Assembly (NCBI RefSeq): GCF_009769385.1
Contig: NZ_VKAB01000016.1
Location: 62,001 to 126,000 of the forward strand
DNA length: 64,000 bases
Direction: 5' to 3'
Source of the DNA: Saccharothrix deserti
Lineage (GTDB): Bacteria; Actinomycetota; Actinomycetes; Mycobacteriales; Pseudonocardiaceae
Program-made: the position numbers and the translations under genes
Shown: one piece after another, positions 50,213 through 58,468 of the stretch
Layout of the letters: each line of letters starts with the position of its first letter
How positions within the stretch are numbered: the first letter of the stretch is position 1
Notes under the pieces: generated by a model
The model's input: the letters and a program-made list of their open reading frames with translations, nothing else
What the model was told of the DNA's origin: nothing
Database searches by the model: none

Positions 50213-51092
50213 GGGGCCGCAGAACTGACCACTCAGGACACCAGGGGCGCCGGGGGTGGCGGGCGTACCGGGTGATGGCCTGGGCGAGCATGGCCTGGTT
50301 GTGGGCCGTGCCGGGGAGGATCTCGACGTCGATCGACGGGTTGACCCGGTGCAGGAGGTTTTGCGTCTCGGTCGCGTCCTGCACGATGCTGCGCTCGGCT
50401 AGCACGACGGTGGTCGGCACCGTGATCGCCCGGAGTTCGTCCTCGGTGAACCGGCCGAGGACGAACGCCCTCATCCGGAACGACAGCTGGGCCAGGACCA
50501 GCCGCCGGGAGACCTCCTCGGTGAACGGGTGGTAGTTGGAGTCCGGCCTGATCCGGCGCCTGATGACTCTGGGCGCGAGCATCAAGAGCAAGCCGGTGTA
50601 GATGTACCGCTGTAACCGGAATCCGTTGGTGGCGAACCCGCCGGGATCCACCGCCGTGACGCCGGCGATACCGTCCGGTGAATGAGCGGCCTGGTTGAGG
50701 GCCAGCCAGCCGCCCCGGGAAATGCCGAGAAGGTGCACGCGGTCGTGCCCGAGTCCGGCGATCACCTCCGCCAACCACTGTGCGACGGCGCGTGCGTCCG
50801 GCATCGGCGCGGTTTGCTCGCTGCGGCCGGCCTCCCCGATGGGATCCACGGCGTACACGAGGTGCCGTTCGCTCAGCTCGGCGACGTGCGGCTGCCAGGA
50901 CAGGGATGTCGCGCTCATCCCGGGCAGCAGGACGAGCGGCGGCTGATCCGTGTTGCCGCTGCGCCGGAGGTAGGTCGGGCCGAACGAAGTCGGCACGGTG
51001 ACGTCCGTGGCGGGCACGGGCCAGTCGAGTACCGAGTCGTACACCTCGTGGTAGCGCCGCCGGGCCTGCTCATTGGCAAAACCGCTGATCAT
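50169..51092 (-). CDS. Alpha/beta hydrolase
   Basis: 307 residues from ATG 51092 (GAGGGGGC just upstream). Nucleophile elbow 'LLGISRGGWLAL' (Ser), 'LLPGMSATSLSW' before it, Asp near 'TVVLAERSIVQD', and His in 'GTAHNQAML'. The Gly-x-Ser-x-Gly of most family members is here GISRG. The gene is divergent from a TetR regulator with a strong palindrome between them, so it is probably induced by a substrate or drug that the regulator senses. Substrate unknown. Confidence 0.75.
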   Translation of the reverse strand: MISGFANEQARRRYHEVYDSVLDWPVPATDVTVPTSFGPTYLRRSGNTDQPPLVLLPGMSATSLSWQPHVAELSERHLVYAVDPIGEAGRSEQTAPMPDARAVAQWLAEVIAGLGHDRVHLLGISRGGWLALNQAAHSPDGIAGVTAVDPGGFATNGFRLQRYIYTGLLLMLAPRVIRRRIRPDSNYHPFTEEVSRRLVLAQLSFRMRAFVLGRFTEDELRAITVPTTVVLAERSIVQDATETQNLLHRVNPSIDVEILPGTAHNQAMLAQAITRYARHPRRPWCPEWSVLRPLNEADPPRTRRPRS

Positions 51093-51110
51093 CGTTGCCC
51101 CCTCGGTTTT

Positions 51111-51130
51111 TATAGTGCACTTGCACGATA
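51111..51130. promoter_or_regulatory. TetR operator between hydrolase and tetR
   Basis: TATAGTGCACTTGCACGATA: 20 bp with 16 positions symmetric, starting 19 bp upstream of the hydrolase start and 45 bp upstream of tetR. Placed to block both promoters. Confidence 0.6.
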
Positions 51131-51174
51131 ACCCAACGTGTTCGCGTCTGCCACCCCTGTGGCACAGTGAGCGG

Positions 51175-51768
51175 GTGCCGAAGCGGGTGGACCACGAGCA
51201 GCGTCGCCAAGAGATCACTCAGGCGCTGTGGCGGATCGCCATGACGGAAGGGGTGGCCGCGGCCACCCTCCGCCGGGTCGCCGCCGAAGCAGGCGTGTCG
51301 ATGAACCTGGTGCAGTACTACTTCACGACCAAGGACCAACTGCTCCGCTACGGACTGCAACGGGTGATCGAGGTGGCGGTCGAGCGGATGCGGGACGAGA
51401 TGGCCGAGTTCACCGGGAGCGGCAACCCGCGGGCCGTGCTCCGGGCTTGCCTGCTGGGCATGCTGCCGGTGGACGAGACGGCCAAGCTCACCTCGACGAT
51501 CTACACCGCGTACCTGTCGTACGCCGTGCACGACCCGGAGATCAAGGTGATGGTCCAGTCCATCGCCAAGTCGCTCGCGACCCAGCTGGCGCCCCTTGCC
51601 GAGAGCGCGCAGGACGCCGATGTCGACCCACTCGCGGAGACGGCGTCGCTCGTGGCGATGGTGGCCGGGCTCGCCACGCAGATCCTGATCGAGACGTACA
51701 CGCCGGAAGAGGCCATCGCGCTCGTCGACTACCGGCTCGACCGCCTGTTCGCCGTGCGTGCGGTGTGA
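51175..51768 (+). CDS. TetR-family transcriptional regulator
   Basis: 197 residues from GTG 51175; the longer frame would start inside the hydrolase gene. HTH 'GVAAATLRRVAAEAGVSMNLVQYYFTTKDQLL' region, followed by an all-helical ligand domain of BetI/TetR_C_6 type ('LLGMLPVDETAKLTSTIY'). It is divergent from the alpha/beta hydrolase gene and expected to repress it and itself through the palindrome at 51111-51130. Confidence 0.85.
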   Translation: MPKRVDHEQRRQEITQALWRIAMTEGVAAATLRRVAAEAGVSMNLVQYYFTTKDQLLRYGLQRVIEVAVERMRDEMAEFTGSGNPRAVLRACLLGMLPVDETAKLTSTIYTAYLSYAVHDPEIKVMVQSIAKSLATQLAPLAESAQDADVDPLAETASLVAMVAGLATQILIETYTPEEAIALVDYRLDRLFAVRAV

Positions 51769-51797
51769 CCGCCTAGAGCGCCGGGACAACGGACCGC

Positions 51798-51832
51798 GGC
51801 GGGTTGTCCGGGACGTGCCCGGACAACCCGCC
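51798..51832. terminator. Bidirectional terminator, 15-bp perfect stem
   Basis: Arms 51798-51812 and 51818-51832 (GGCGGGTTGTCCGGG and complement) around ACGTG. It occupies the 82-bp gap between tetR (plus) and the subtilase gene (minus). Confidence 0.85.
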
Positions 51833-51850
51833 CTGCGCTCGGACCGCCGG

Positions 51851-54800
51851 TCAGCCGATCCGGTACGCCCGGATCACGGTCTGCTCCACGGCGTTGCCGT
51901 CCGCGTCGGATGCCTTGGCGCGCAGCGATGCGAACCCGCCGGCCGGGTTGGTGACGGTCGCCGTCCACCGCGTGCCGTCACGGCTGACCGGAACCGGCGT
52001 CCAGGTGGCGCCGTCGTCGAAGGAGATCTCCAGCTCCAACGACTTCGTGTCGGGCGTCTTGTCCTGCCTGTTCACCGTGACCGGGAAGGTGAACTGCCCG
52101 CCTGGCGCGACGTTGTGCAGGTCGACGGCGGGTGCGAAGCCCACCGAGAGCAGCGGGAGCGCCCCACCCGGTCCCTGGCGGAACCCGGAGCGGAACGTCC
52201 AGCTGCCGCTGACCTTCGTGGACAGCGGCCACCACGGCAGGTTCTCCCGGCTGACGTCGGCGGTCAACCGGTACGTGCCCTCGTCACCGGGCACCACGAA
52301 CACACCGCGTCCCGGCTGGTCCTGCGTGCCGACGACACGGCCGTCCAGGTGCAGCGTGGTCGAACCCTTGTCGTAGCCGAAGAACGGCTCGGCCGCCCTG
52401 GCGTGCCCGGCGGCGTCGGTGAAGAACGGCACCGTGATGTCCAACAGCTGGCCGGTGCGCCAGACCCACGGGTGGTTCTCGCCCAGCTCGTTGGTGGTCG
52501 TGCCGGCGAAACCGGGCCCGGCCACCGCCGCGTTCCACTCCATCCGGTAGGACTTGCCGCGCTCCAGGGTTGCCTGCTCGTAGCCGGTGCCCGCCGCGGC
52601 CCACCAGCCTCCCACCCCGATGCGCCACTTACCCGGCGTGAAGTGCTCGACGCGTTCGGCGTGCGGCACACCGGCCAGCCCCCACTGGGTGCTGATCTCG
52701 CCGTCCAGCCCTTCCACCGAGGCGGTGGTGATCGGCGGCTCCTGCTCGGTTCCGCCGTGGTAGACCATGCGCACCGCGGCGAGGTCGGCGGTCTTGGCCA
52801 CCGTGGTCAGCTGCCGGGGCAGCTGCCCCGGTGACGGGTAGGCCAGTTCGTAGCGGTAGGCGCTGCTGGACCGGGCGGTGAAGCTCGTCGTCAGCCCGCC
52901 CTTCCGGGCCAGGTCGGCGAACCGCCTGCCCGGCTCTTCGTACAGCCGCAGCGTCGGCAGCACGGCCGGGAACTCGTCGTCCAGCCGGTCCGCCGTCGCG
53001 GTCTCCTCCAGGACGCCGACCGCCACCACCTTGCCGCCCGCGTCCTTGACCGCCCGGATGCGCGCGTAGACCTCGTCGTACGTCATCTCACCGGGCAGCT
53101 CCAGCACCACGAGCTTGTCCTTGGCGTCGACGCCCGCCAGGTCCTCGGGCGTGCCCTGTCCACCGTGGACGGTCGCCAGCCGTTGGGTCCCGCTGGGCGT
53201 CGGCGAGCCGCGGAGCCAGCCCGCGGGCAGCTCGAACCGCTGCGGTCCCTCGGCGTACACCTCCAGCTGGGGCTCCTCCAGGCGGAGGTTGTCCGCGTAA
53301 CCGAACCAGGGCACGAACCGCCGCTCCTCCGACTGCGTGTACAGCTCGGTGAACCGGGGGTCTGCCCCGTAGGAGAAGCCCGTCGGGTACTCCGGGCGGT
53401 CGGTGATCGAGAAGCGGAACTGCGAGTTCCACACGCCGCCGCGCGCCGCGGGTTGGTCGGTGGTGTGCGAGACCCGCTTGCCCTTGCGCAGGTCGAAGTT
53501 CACCGTCGTGGTGCGCGACACCCGCACGTCGGGGTCGACGAAGGTGCTCTCCAGCGGCAGTGCGCCCGGCCTGGGCGTGCTCGCGGCGCCGACCACCGAG
53601 TACCTGCCCGCGGGCACCCGGAGCGTCTCCCCCGGAGAGCCGAACCACACGTCACCGTTGTCGACGTTGACCACCAGCGCGACGGTGCGGTCCTGGGGCC
53701 CCGGTGCGGCGCCGTCGCGGTTCTTCACCGCCACGGTCAGGTCGTGCTTCTCCGGCTCGTCGTGCACACCTACCGGGGTGCGCAGCCGGATCGCGCCGTC
53801 CGCCGAGGTCGCGGTGAGCACGCCGCCGTACACGCCCGGCTTGCCCGATCGCGGCGTCAACGTCAGCGTGACGTCCGCCTTGCCCCCGGCCGGGATCGTC
53901 ACCGCGGACGCGGACAGCACGGCCAACCCGGCCGGCGGAGCCTGCCCCTGTGCGTCGGCCAGCTTGAGGTCCAGCGCCAGGGTGATCGGCGCGGCGGTGG
54001 GGTTGGTGTAGGTCACCACGCGCGCGTCCGGCTGGGTGCCGGGCCACTTCAGGTAGGAGTTGACCGTGCCGGGCGCGACCTGGACCTCCTGCTTCGTCGC
54101 CCGAGCCACGTCGACCAGACCGCCGCCGACCGCGTACACGCCCGCGTCCGCCACCGGCGCGGCCGTGCCCACCAGCGCCGCCTTGAGGCGTTCACCGGTC
54201 CAGTCCGGGTGCCGCTGGGCCAGGATCGCCGCCGCGCCCGCGGTGTGCGGCGTGGCCATCGACGTGCCGGACAGCTTGGTGTAGTGCTCGTCCACCGGCT
54301 CGCCGATCCGCGCGTCCACGGCCTTGGCCGCGACGATGTCCGAGCCCGGCGCGGCGATCTCCGGCTTGACCGCGGCGTCGGTCAGCCGCGGACCGCGACT
54401 GGAGAAGTCCGACAGCGCGCCGGACTTGGTGACGCTGCCGACCGCGAGCGCCGCGTCGGCCGACGCCGGGCTGGAAACCGCCTCGTCACTGCCCCAGTTC
54501 CCGGCCGCCACCACGAACAGCGCGCCGTACTGGGCACTCAGGGCGTTGATCGCCTGCGACGCCGGGTCGGTGCCGTCGGTGGGGCCCGAGCCCAGGCTCA
54601 GGTTCACCACCTTGGCCCCGGCTTCGGCTGCCGCCCACCGCATCCCGGCGATGACGTCGTCCATCTGGCCCGACCCGTTGTCGTCGAGCACCTTGCCGAT
54701 GGCCAGCTTGGCGCCCGGCGCGACGCCCTTGTACTTGCCGCCCGACGCCGCGCCGGAGCCCGCGATGGTGGAGGCGACGTGCGTACCGTGCCCGTTGCCG

Positions 54801-55585
54801 TCCCGTGCACTGCCCGTGCCGCTGAAGTCCTGGCTGACCGCGACCTTGTCCACCAGGTCGGGGTGCGTGCTGTCGTAGCCGGTGTCCAGCACGGCCACCG
54901 TGACGTCCTGGCCGGTCAGGCCGTCGGCCCACGCGGCGGGCGCGCCGGTCTGCGGGACGCTGACGTCCAGCGCCGCCTGGATGCGCGAGTTCAGCCAGAT
55001 CCGGCGGGGGCCACCCGCCAGCTGGGCCGCGCCCGGTTGGCCGCCGGTGACCGCCGACCAGAACCGGCGCGCGTCGGCCTTGCGCTCGGCGACGGCCGCC
55101 AAGCGCAGGTCGGGCAACTCCCGCTCGATCCGCGCGCCCTCGGGCGCCGCGACCGCGGTCACGTCCGCGTACTCGACCAGCAGCGGCATCGTGTCGCTGC
55201 GTGCGTCGTCGTAGCGCTGCCGGATCAGTCCGGAGACGTTGAACAGCTCCGCGTCCAGCGTCCCGGACCGCACCAGCGCCGCCGCCTCCTGCGGCACCAC
55301 GTACAGGTCGGTCTCGGCGCCGTTGCGCTTGGCGTACTGGATGAACGCGCCGGGCCTGCCGCCTGCCTCGGGCTCGGTGAGCACCGACCACCGGCCCTGC
55401 GCGTTGCGCGAGACGAACACGCGGTGCCCGCTGACCAAGGTGACCCACTGCCCGCCGGACGCGGTCGGAGCGCCCTGCGCCGACGGGACCGCCGCCGCGC
55501 TGCCCACTCCCGCTCCCAGCGGCGCCGTCGCCATCGCGGCGGCCAGAGCCGCCACGCCCGCGAGTAACCGCACTCGTCGTTTCAT
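51851..55585 (-). CDS. Large secreted subtilisin-like serine protease (S8)
   Basis: 1244 residues from ATG 55585 (GGGGGAG 5 nt upstream). Signal peptide to about 33, then a propeptide to about 210. Catalytic triad: Asp ~233 in 'VAVLDTGYD', His ~266 in 'GNGHGTHVAS', Ser ~441 in 'SGTSMATPHTAGAA', with the oxyanion Asn in 'VVAAGNWGSD'. About 750 residues follow: a PA-like insert region, Fn3/Ig-like beta domains ('AVTIPAGGKADVTLTLTP') and a C-terminal segment ending 'QTVIRAYRIG'. Secreted endopeptidase of the long Streptomyces-type S8 group; such proteins digest environmental protein or act in development. Monocistronic. Confidence 0.92.
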   Translation of the reverse strand: MKRRVRLLAGVAALAAAMATAPLGAGVGSAAAVPSAQGAPTASGGQWVTLVSGHRVFVSRNAQGRWSVLTEPEAGGRPGAFIQYAKRNGAETDLYVVPQEAAALVRSGTLDAELFNVSGLIRQRYDDARSDTMPLLVEYADVTAVAAPEGARIERELPDLRLAAVAERKADARRFWSAVTGGQPGAAQLAGGPRRIWLNSRIQAALDVSVPQTGAPAAWADGLTGQDVTVAVLDTGYDSTHPDLVDKVAVSQDFSGTGSARDGNGHGTHVASTIAGSGAASGGKYKGVAPGAKLAIGKVLDDNGSGQMDDVIAGMRWAAAEAGAKVVNLSLGSGPTDGTDPASQAINALSAQYGALFVVAAGNWGSDEAVSSPASADAALAVGSVTKSGALSDFSSRGPRLTDAAVKPEIAAPGSDIVAAKAVDARIGEPVDEHYTKLSGTSMATPHTAGAAAILAQRHPDWTGERLKAALVGTAAPVADAGVYAVGGGLVDVARATKQEVQVAPGTVNSYLKWPGTQPDARVVTYTNPTAAPITLALDLKLADAQGQAPPAGLAVLSASAVTIPAGGKADVTLTLTPRSGKPGVYGGVLTATSADGAIRLRTPVGVHDEPEKHDLTVAVKNRDGAAPGPQDRTVALVVNVDNGDVWFGSPGETLRVPAGRYSVVGAASTPRPGALPLESTFVDPDVRVSRTTTVNFDLRKGKRVSHTTDQPAARGGVWNSQFRFSITDRPEYPTGFSYGADPRFTELYTQSEERRFVPWFGYADNLRLEEPQLEVYAEGPQRFELPAGWLRGSPTPSGTQRLATVHGGQGTPEDLAGVDAKDKLVVLELPGEMTYDEVYARIRAVKDAGGKVVAVGVLEETATADRLDDEFPAVLPTLRLYEEPGRRFADLARKGGLTTSFTARSSSAYRYELAYPSPGQLPRQLTTVAKTADLAAVRMVYHGGTEQEPPITTASVEGLDGEISTQWGLAGVPHAERVEHFTPGKWRIGVGGWWAAAGTGYEQATLERGKSYRMEWNAAVAGPGFAGTTTNELGENHPWVWRTGQLLDITVPFFTDAAGHARAAEPFFGYDKGSTTLHLDGRVVGTQDQPGRGVFVVPGDEGTYRLTADVSRENLPWWPLSTKVSGSWTFRSGFRQGPGGALPLLSVGFAPAVDLHNVAPGGQFTFPVTVNRQDKTPDTKSLELEISFDDGATWTPVPVSRDGTRWTATVTNPAGGFASLRAKASDADGNAVEQTVIRAYRIG

Positions 55586-55725
55586 GCGCACTCCCCCATC
55601 GAGTTTTGCCCCATTTGATGTTGACGCCTCAGGGCAGCTCGGCGTTGCACGGATCACACAGACAGCACTGCGCCATCCGGGGGAAAACGAGTTACGGCTC
55701 GTCAGCCGTGGCGCGGGTGGTCGCT

Positions 55726-55771
55726 GTCGTACTGGTTCAACGGGTGGGGTCGTACTGGTTCACCGGGTGGG
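55726..55771 (-). repeat. 23-bp tandem duplication spanning the lacI stop codon
   Basis: Positions 55726-55748 and 55749-55771 are adjacent 23-base copies differing at one base (A at 55740, C at 55763). The upstream copy in the gene's sense contains the last codons and TGA of the LacI-family gene; the other copy lies immediately after the gene. It is the third example of this pattern in the window. Confidence 0.93.
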
Positions 55772-56773
55772 CGGGGCCGTTGTCCGCCCGACCACCAGCG
55801 AACCGGACAGCGCCTGGTGGTGGTCCGGCGGCTGTTCCCCGTCGAGCAGGCGCACCAAGGTGTCGACGGCCCGCTCACCGATCAACTCGATCGGCTGGCG
55901 CCAGTGCGTCAGCCCGATCAACGGGCTGACCAGGTCGCCGATGCCGTCGTAGCCGGTGACCGACAGGTCTTGGGGAACGGCGACGTTGCGCAGCTGGAGC
56001 TGTTCGAGGAACGCGACCGCGTGCCGGTCGCTGGGCGCCATCACCGCGGTGATCTCCGGATGCCGCAGGATCTCGGTGGCCCACCCGCCCGCCATCTCCC
56101 GATGCGGGCCGACGACCTCCAGGACCCGCGCTCCCCGCTCCCGCAGGCGCCTGGCCATGGCCGCCGTCCGCGGGCCCATCGTCACGGAGTTGCTCACCGG
56201 CACCGTGATCACCGCGACGTTCCGGTGCCCCAGATCGACGACGTGATCGGCAAGTGCGGCGCCGCCCTCCTCCTCGTCGCAGAAGACGCTCGTGATGCTC
56301 CCGTGGGTCTCCGGACGTCCGGCCACGACCGTCGGCAGCCGTTCGGCGAAGGGGACGATCTGCGCGGCGGGCAGGATCCCACTGCACACGATCAGGGCCT
56401 CGACGCGCAGCATCACCAGGGTCTCCAGGGCCCGGTGCTCGTCGGCCACCGCGAACCGACCGGACCCGGTCGCGGTCACCACCCGGTAGCCGTGGGATGC
56501 GGCACGCTCTTGGAGGGCGGTGAGCAGGTGCCCGTAGAACGGTGTCGCGGCGTCACGGACGAACACCCCGACGGTGTAGGTGCGGTGAGCCACCATGGCT
56601 CGTGCGACCGCGTTGACGACGTAGCCCAAGTCCTGTGCGGCATCGAGAACCCGCCGACGCGTCTCCTCCCCGACGCTGCCCCGCCCGGAGACCACCCGCG
56701 AGACGACCGACTTCGAGACCCCGGCGCGCTCGGCCACGTCGATGATCGTCGGGTTGCGGTGCCGCTCAGCCAT
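55760..56773 (-). CDS. LacI-family transcriptional repressor
   Basis: 337 residues from ATG 56773 (ATG 56782 is an alternative). N-terminal LacI HTH 'TIIDVAERAGVSKSVVSRVVSG' with hinge 'VLDAAQDLGYVVNAVARAM', then a periplasmic-binding-protein-like effector domain ('TYTVGVFVRDAATPFYGHLL', 'DLSVTGYDGIGDLVSPLIGLTHWRQP'). Its start overlaps the end of the HAD phosphatase gene by 8 nt. The three GGAACGTTCC palindromes at 57404, 57557 and 57578 are the obvious targets, so it should control the phosphatase-lacI unit and the divergent transporter operon. Confidence 0.87.
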   Translation of the reverse strand: MAERHRNPTIIDVAERAGVSKSVVSRVVSGRGSVGEETRRRVLDAAQDLGYVVNAVARAMVAHRTYTVGVFVRDAATPFYGHLLTALQERAASHGYRVVTATGSGRFAVADEHRALETLVMLRVEALIVCSGILPAAQIVPFAERLPTVVAGRPETHGSITSVFCDEEEGGAALADHVVDLGHRNVAVITVPVSNSVTMGPRTAAMARRLRERGARVLEVVGPHREMAGGWATEILRHPEITAVMAPSDRHAVAFLEQLQLRNVAVPQDLSVTGYDGIGDLVSPLIGLTHWRQPIELIGERAVDTLVRLLDGEQPPDHHQALSGSLVVGRTTAPPTR

Positions 56774-57386
56774 CGACCCCATCCTCACTGGCGAGACTGG
56801 CGAGCACCGTCTCACCGGCGAGCACCGCCCGCGCCTGTTCGCATCCCGTCCACACGTGTGCCCGCCAGCCGTGCTCGCGGGCCGCCTCGACGTTCACCGG
56901 GCGGTCGTCGAAGAACACGACGTCCGAGGGCGAGACCCCCAGTTCCGCATCGGCGGCGCGGTAGATCAACGGATCCGGCTTCATCATCCCCAGGTCGGAG
57001 GAGAAGACCAGCGTCCTGAAGAGGGGGCTCCACGCCGCGGCCCGGACCGCCCTCGCCAGCGATGCCGGGGCGTTGGACAGGACTCCGAGCGGGATGCCCC
57101 GTGCCGCCAGGTCGGCGAGCAACGCCGCCGCGTCGGCCGCGATCTCCGTCCAGCACTCGACATCGATCTCGTCGAGCCGGCCGACCAGTCCGGCGTCCGG
57201 GGAGCGCCCGAGCGCCGCGGTGACGCGGTACCAGTACTCGGCCGCGCCGGCACCAAGATCATAGGCGTCACGGTACGCCCAGTACGGCCCTGCGAGATCG
57301 TTTTCCGGCACCTCGAGAGCGTCGGCGAGGGCGGTCAGCGACCTTCCCGTCGGCGCCAGGACGCCACCGAGATCGAAGACGACCAC
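56766..57386 (-). CDS. HAD-superfamily phosphatase
   Basis: 206 residues if GTG 57386 is the start; GTG 57416 and GTG 57443 are in frame but would put an operator inside the coding region. HAD motifs: I 'VVFDLGGVL' (only the first Asp of the DxD pair), II 'LGVLSNAP', III Lys in 'GMMKPDPLIY', IV 'VVFFDDRPVN'. The cap is of C1 type, as in epoxide-hydrolase N-terminal and YihX-like phosphatases. Co-transcribed with the LacI regulator and divergent from a sugar/phosphate-type ABC importer, so it probably dephosphorylates the imported compound or a derivative. Confidence 0.78.
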   Translation of the reverse strand: MVVFDLGGVLAPTGRSLTALADALEVPENDLAGPYWAYRDAYDLGAGAAEYWYRVTAALGRSPDAGLVGRLDEIDVECWTEIAADAAALLADLAARGIPLGVLSNAPASLARAVRAAAWSPLFRTLVFSSDLGMMKPDPLIYRAADAELGVSPSDVVFFDDRPVNVEAAREHGWRAHVWTGCEQARAVLAGETVLASLASEDGVDG

Positions 57387-57403
57387 TGCCGCCGGGCTGT
57401 ATT

Positions 57404-57415
57404 GGGAACGTTCCA
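57404..57415. promoter_or_regulatory. LacI-type operator 1
   Basis: GGGAACGTTCCA; the 10-bp core GGAACGTTCC is a perfect palindrome. It is placed 18 bp upstream of the proposed phosphatase start. Identical to the two sites in front of the transporter operon. Confidence 0.8.
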
Positions 57416-57556
57416 CAACACGATGATAGCGATCCTGTCGCACGAGTCCATGCCCATTCGGGCTCTACCAGCCATTAGGGCCATCACAACCCACAGCTCA
57501 ACGCAAGTTCGCGAAGCGTTCACCACCCTCCCCTCTTCCCTTGAACGCCGGAAAAT

Positions 57557-57568
57557 GGGAACGTTCCA
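57557..57568. promoter_or_regulatory. LacI-type operator 2
   Basis: GGGAACGTTCCA, identical 12-mer, just upstream of the first permease start. Centre-to-centre distance to operator 3 is 21 bp, two helical turns, so two repressor dimers could bind side by side on one DNA face. Confidence 0.82.
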
Positions 57569-57571
57569 CCC

Positions 57572-58468
57572 GTGGATGGGAACGTTCCACCTCGCCTTCA
57601 TCGCAGGCGGGGGCTGACTGGGCCGCTGATGGTCCTACCGTGTCTCGGGCTGCTGCTCGTGTTCGCCTACTGGCCCGTCGTCCGCGGTGCCTTCCTGAGC
57701 CTGCACGGCACCGACCTCCTGGGTAACCCCACCCGGTTCGTCGGCGCCGCCAACTACATCGAGCTGGTCACCGACCCGCGGCTGCGCCGGGCGCTGGTGA
57801 CCACGGCCGTCATCACCGCACTCAGCGTGCTGCTCGCCGTCGGCGGGGCGCTCGCCGCAGCCCTCCCCCTGCGCCGGGCCGCCCGCCGGCCGCGTGCGGT
57901 GGTGTCGGTGCTGCTGTCACTGCCGTTCGCCTACTCGGCAGCGGCGGCGTCGGCGGTGTTCGCCGGCCTGTTCGCCCCGGCGGTCGGCACGATCAACGAG
58001 TTGCTGGCCGGTATCGGGGTCGGCGGGCCGCAATGGCTGGAGTCGCCCGTGTGGGCCCTCCTCAGCATCTCGGTCGCCACGGCCTGGTACGAGTTCGGGT
58101 TCTCCTTCCTGGTCCTGCTGGCGGCGCTCAACCAGATCGACCAGCAGGTCATCGAGGCCGCCGCGCTCGACGGCGCATCCGGGCTGCGGACGGCGTGGTC
58201 GGTGATCATCCCGATGCTCCGGCCGAGCCTGGTGTTCCTCCTGGTGACCCAGACCATCAGCGGTCTGCAGGTGTTCACGCAGGTCCAGGTGCTCACCAGG
58301 GGCGGCCCGGCGGACGCGACGTCGACGGTGGTCTACGAGCTGTACCGGCGCGCGTTCGGCGAGGCGTTGCCCAGCTTCGGCTCGGCATCGGCCCTGGCGC
58401 TGGTCCTGCTGCTGGCAGTCCTCGTCGTCACCGGAGTCCAGTTCCTCATCGTGCGGAGGTCGGCATGA
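57572..58468 (+). CDS. ABC sugar-type importer, permease (MalF/UgpA-like)
   Basis: 298 residues from GTG 57572. The family N-terminus 'RRRGLTGPLMVLPCLGLLLVF' requires a start before position 57600, and this GTG is the only choice, yet no Shine-Dalgarno sequence is visible. Six membrane segments; the ATPase-contact EAA loop reads 'EAAALDGASGLRTAWSVIIP'. Pairs with the next permease. Oddly, operator 3 lies inside codons 3-6, so a bound repressor would also act as a roadblock. Confidence 0.85.
   Translation: MDGNVPPRLHRRRGLTGPLMVLPCLGLLLVFAYWPVVRGAFLSLHGTDLLGNPTRFVGAANYIELVTDPRLRRALVTTAVITALSVLLAVGGALAAALPLRRAARRPRAVVSVLLSLPFAYSAAAASAVFAGLFAPAVGTINELLAGIGVGGPQWLESPVWALLSISVATAWYEFGFSFLVLLAALNQIDQQVIEAAALDGASGLRTAWSVIIPMLRPSLVFLLVTQTISGLQVFTQVQVLTRGGPADATSTVVYELYRRAFGEALPSFGSASALALVLLLAVLVVTGVQFLIVRRSA
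57578..57589. promoter_or_regulatory. LacI-type operator 3, inside the first permease codons
   Basis: GGGAACGTTCCA, third identical copy, lying downstream of the only plausible permease start codon (GTG 57572). Confidence 0.8.
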
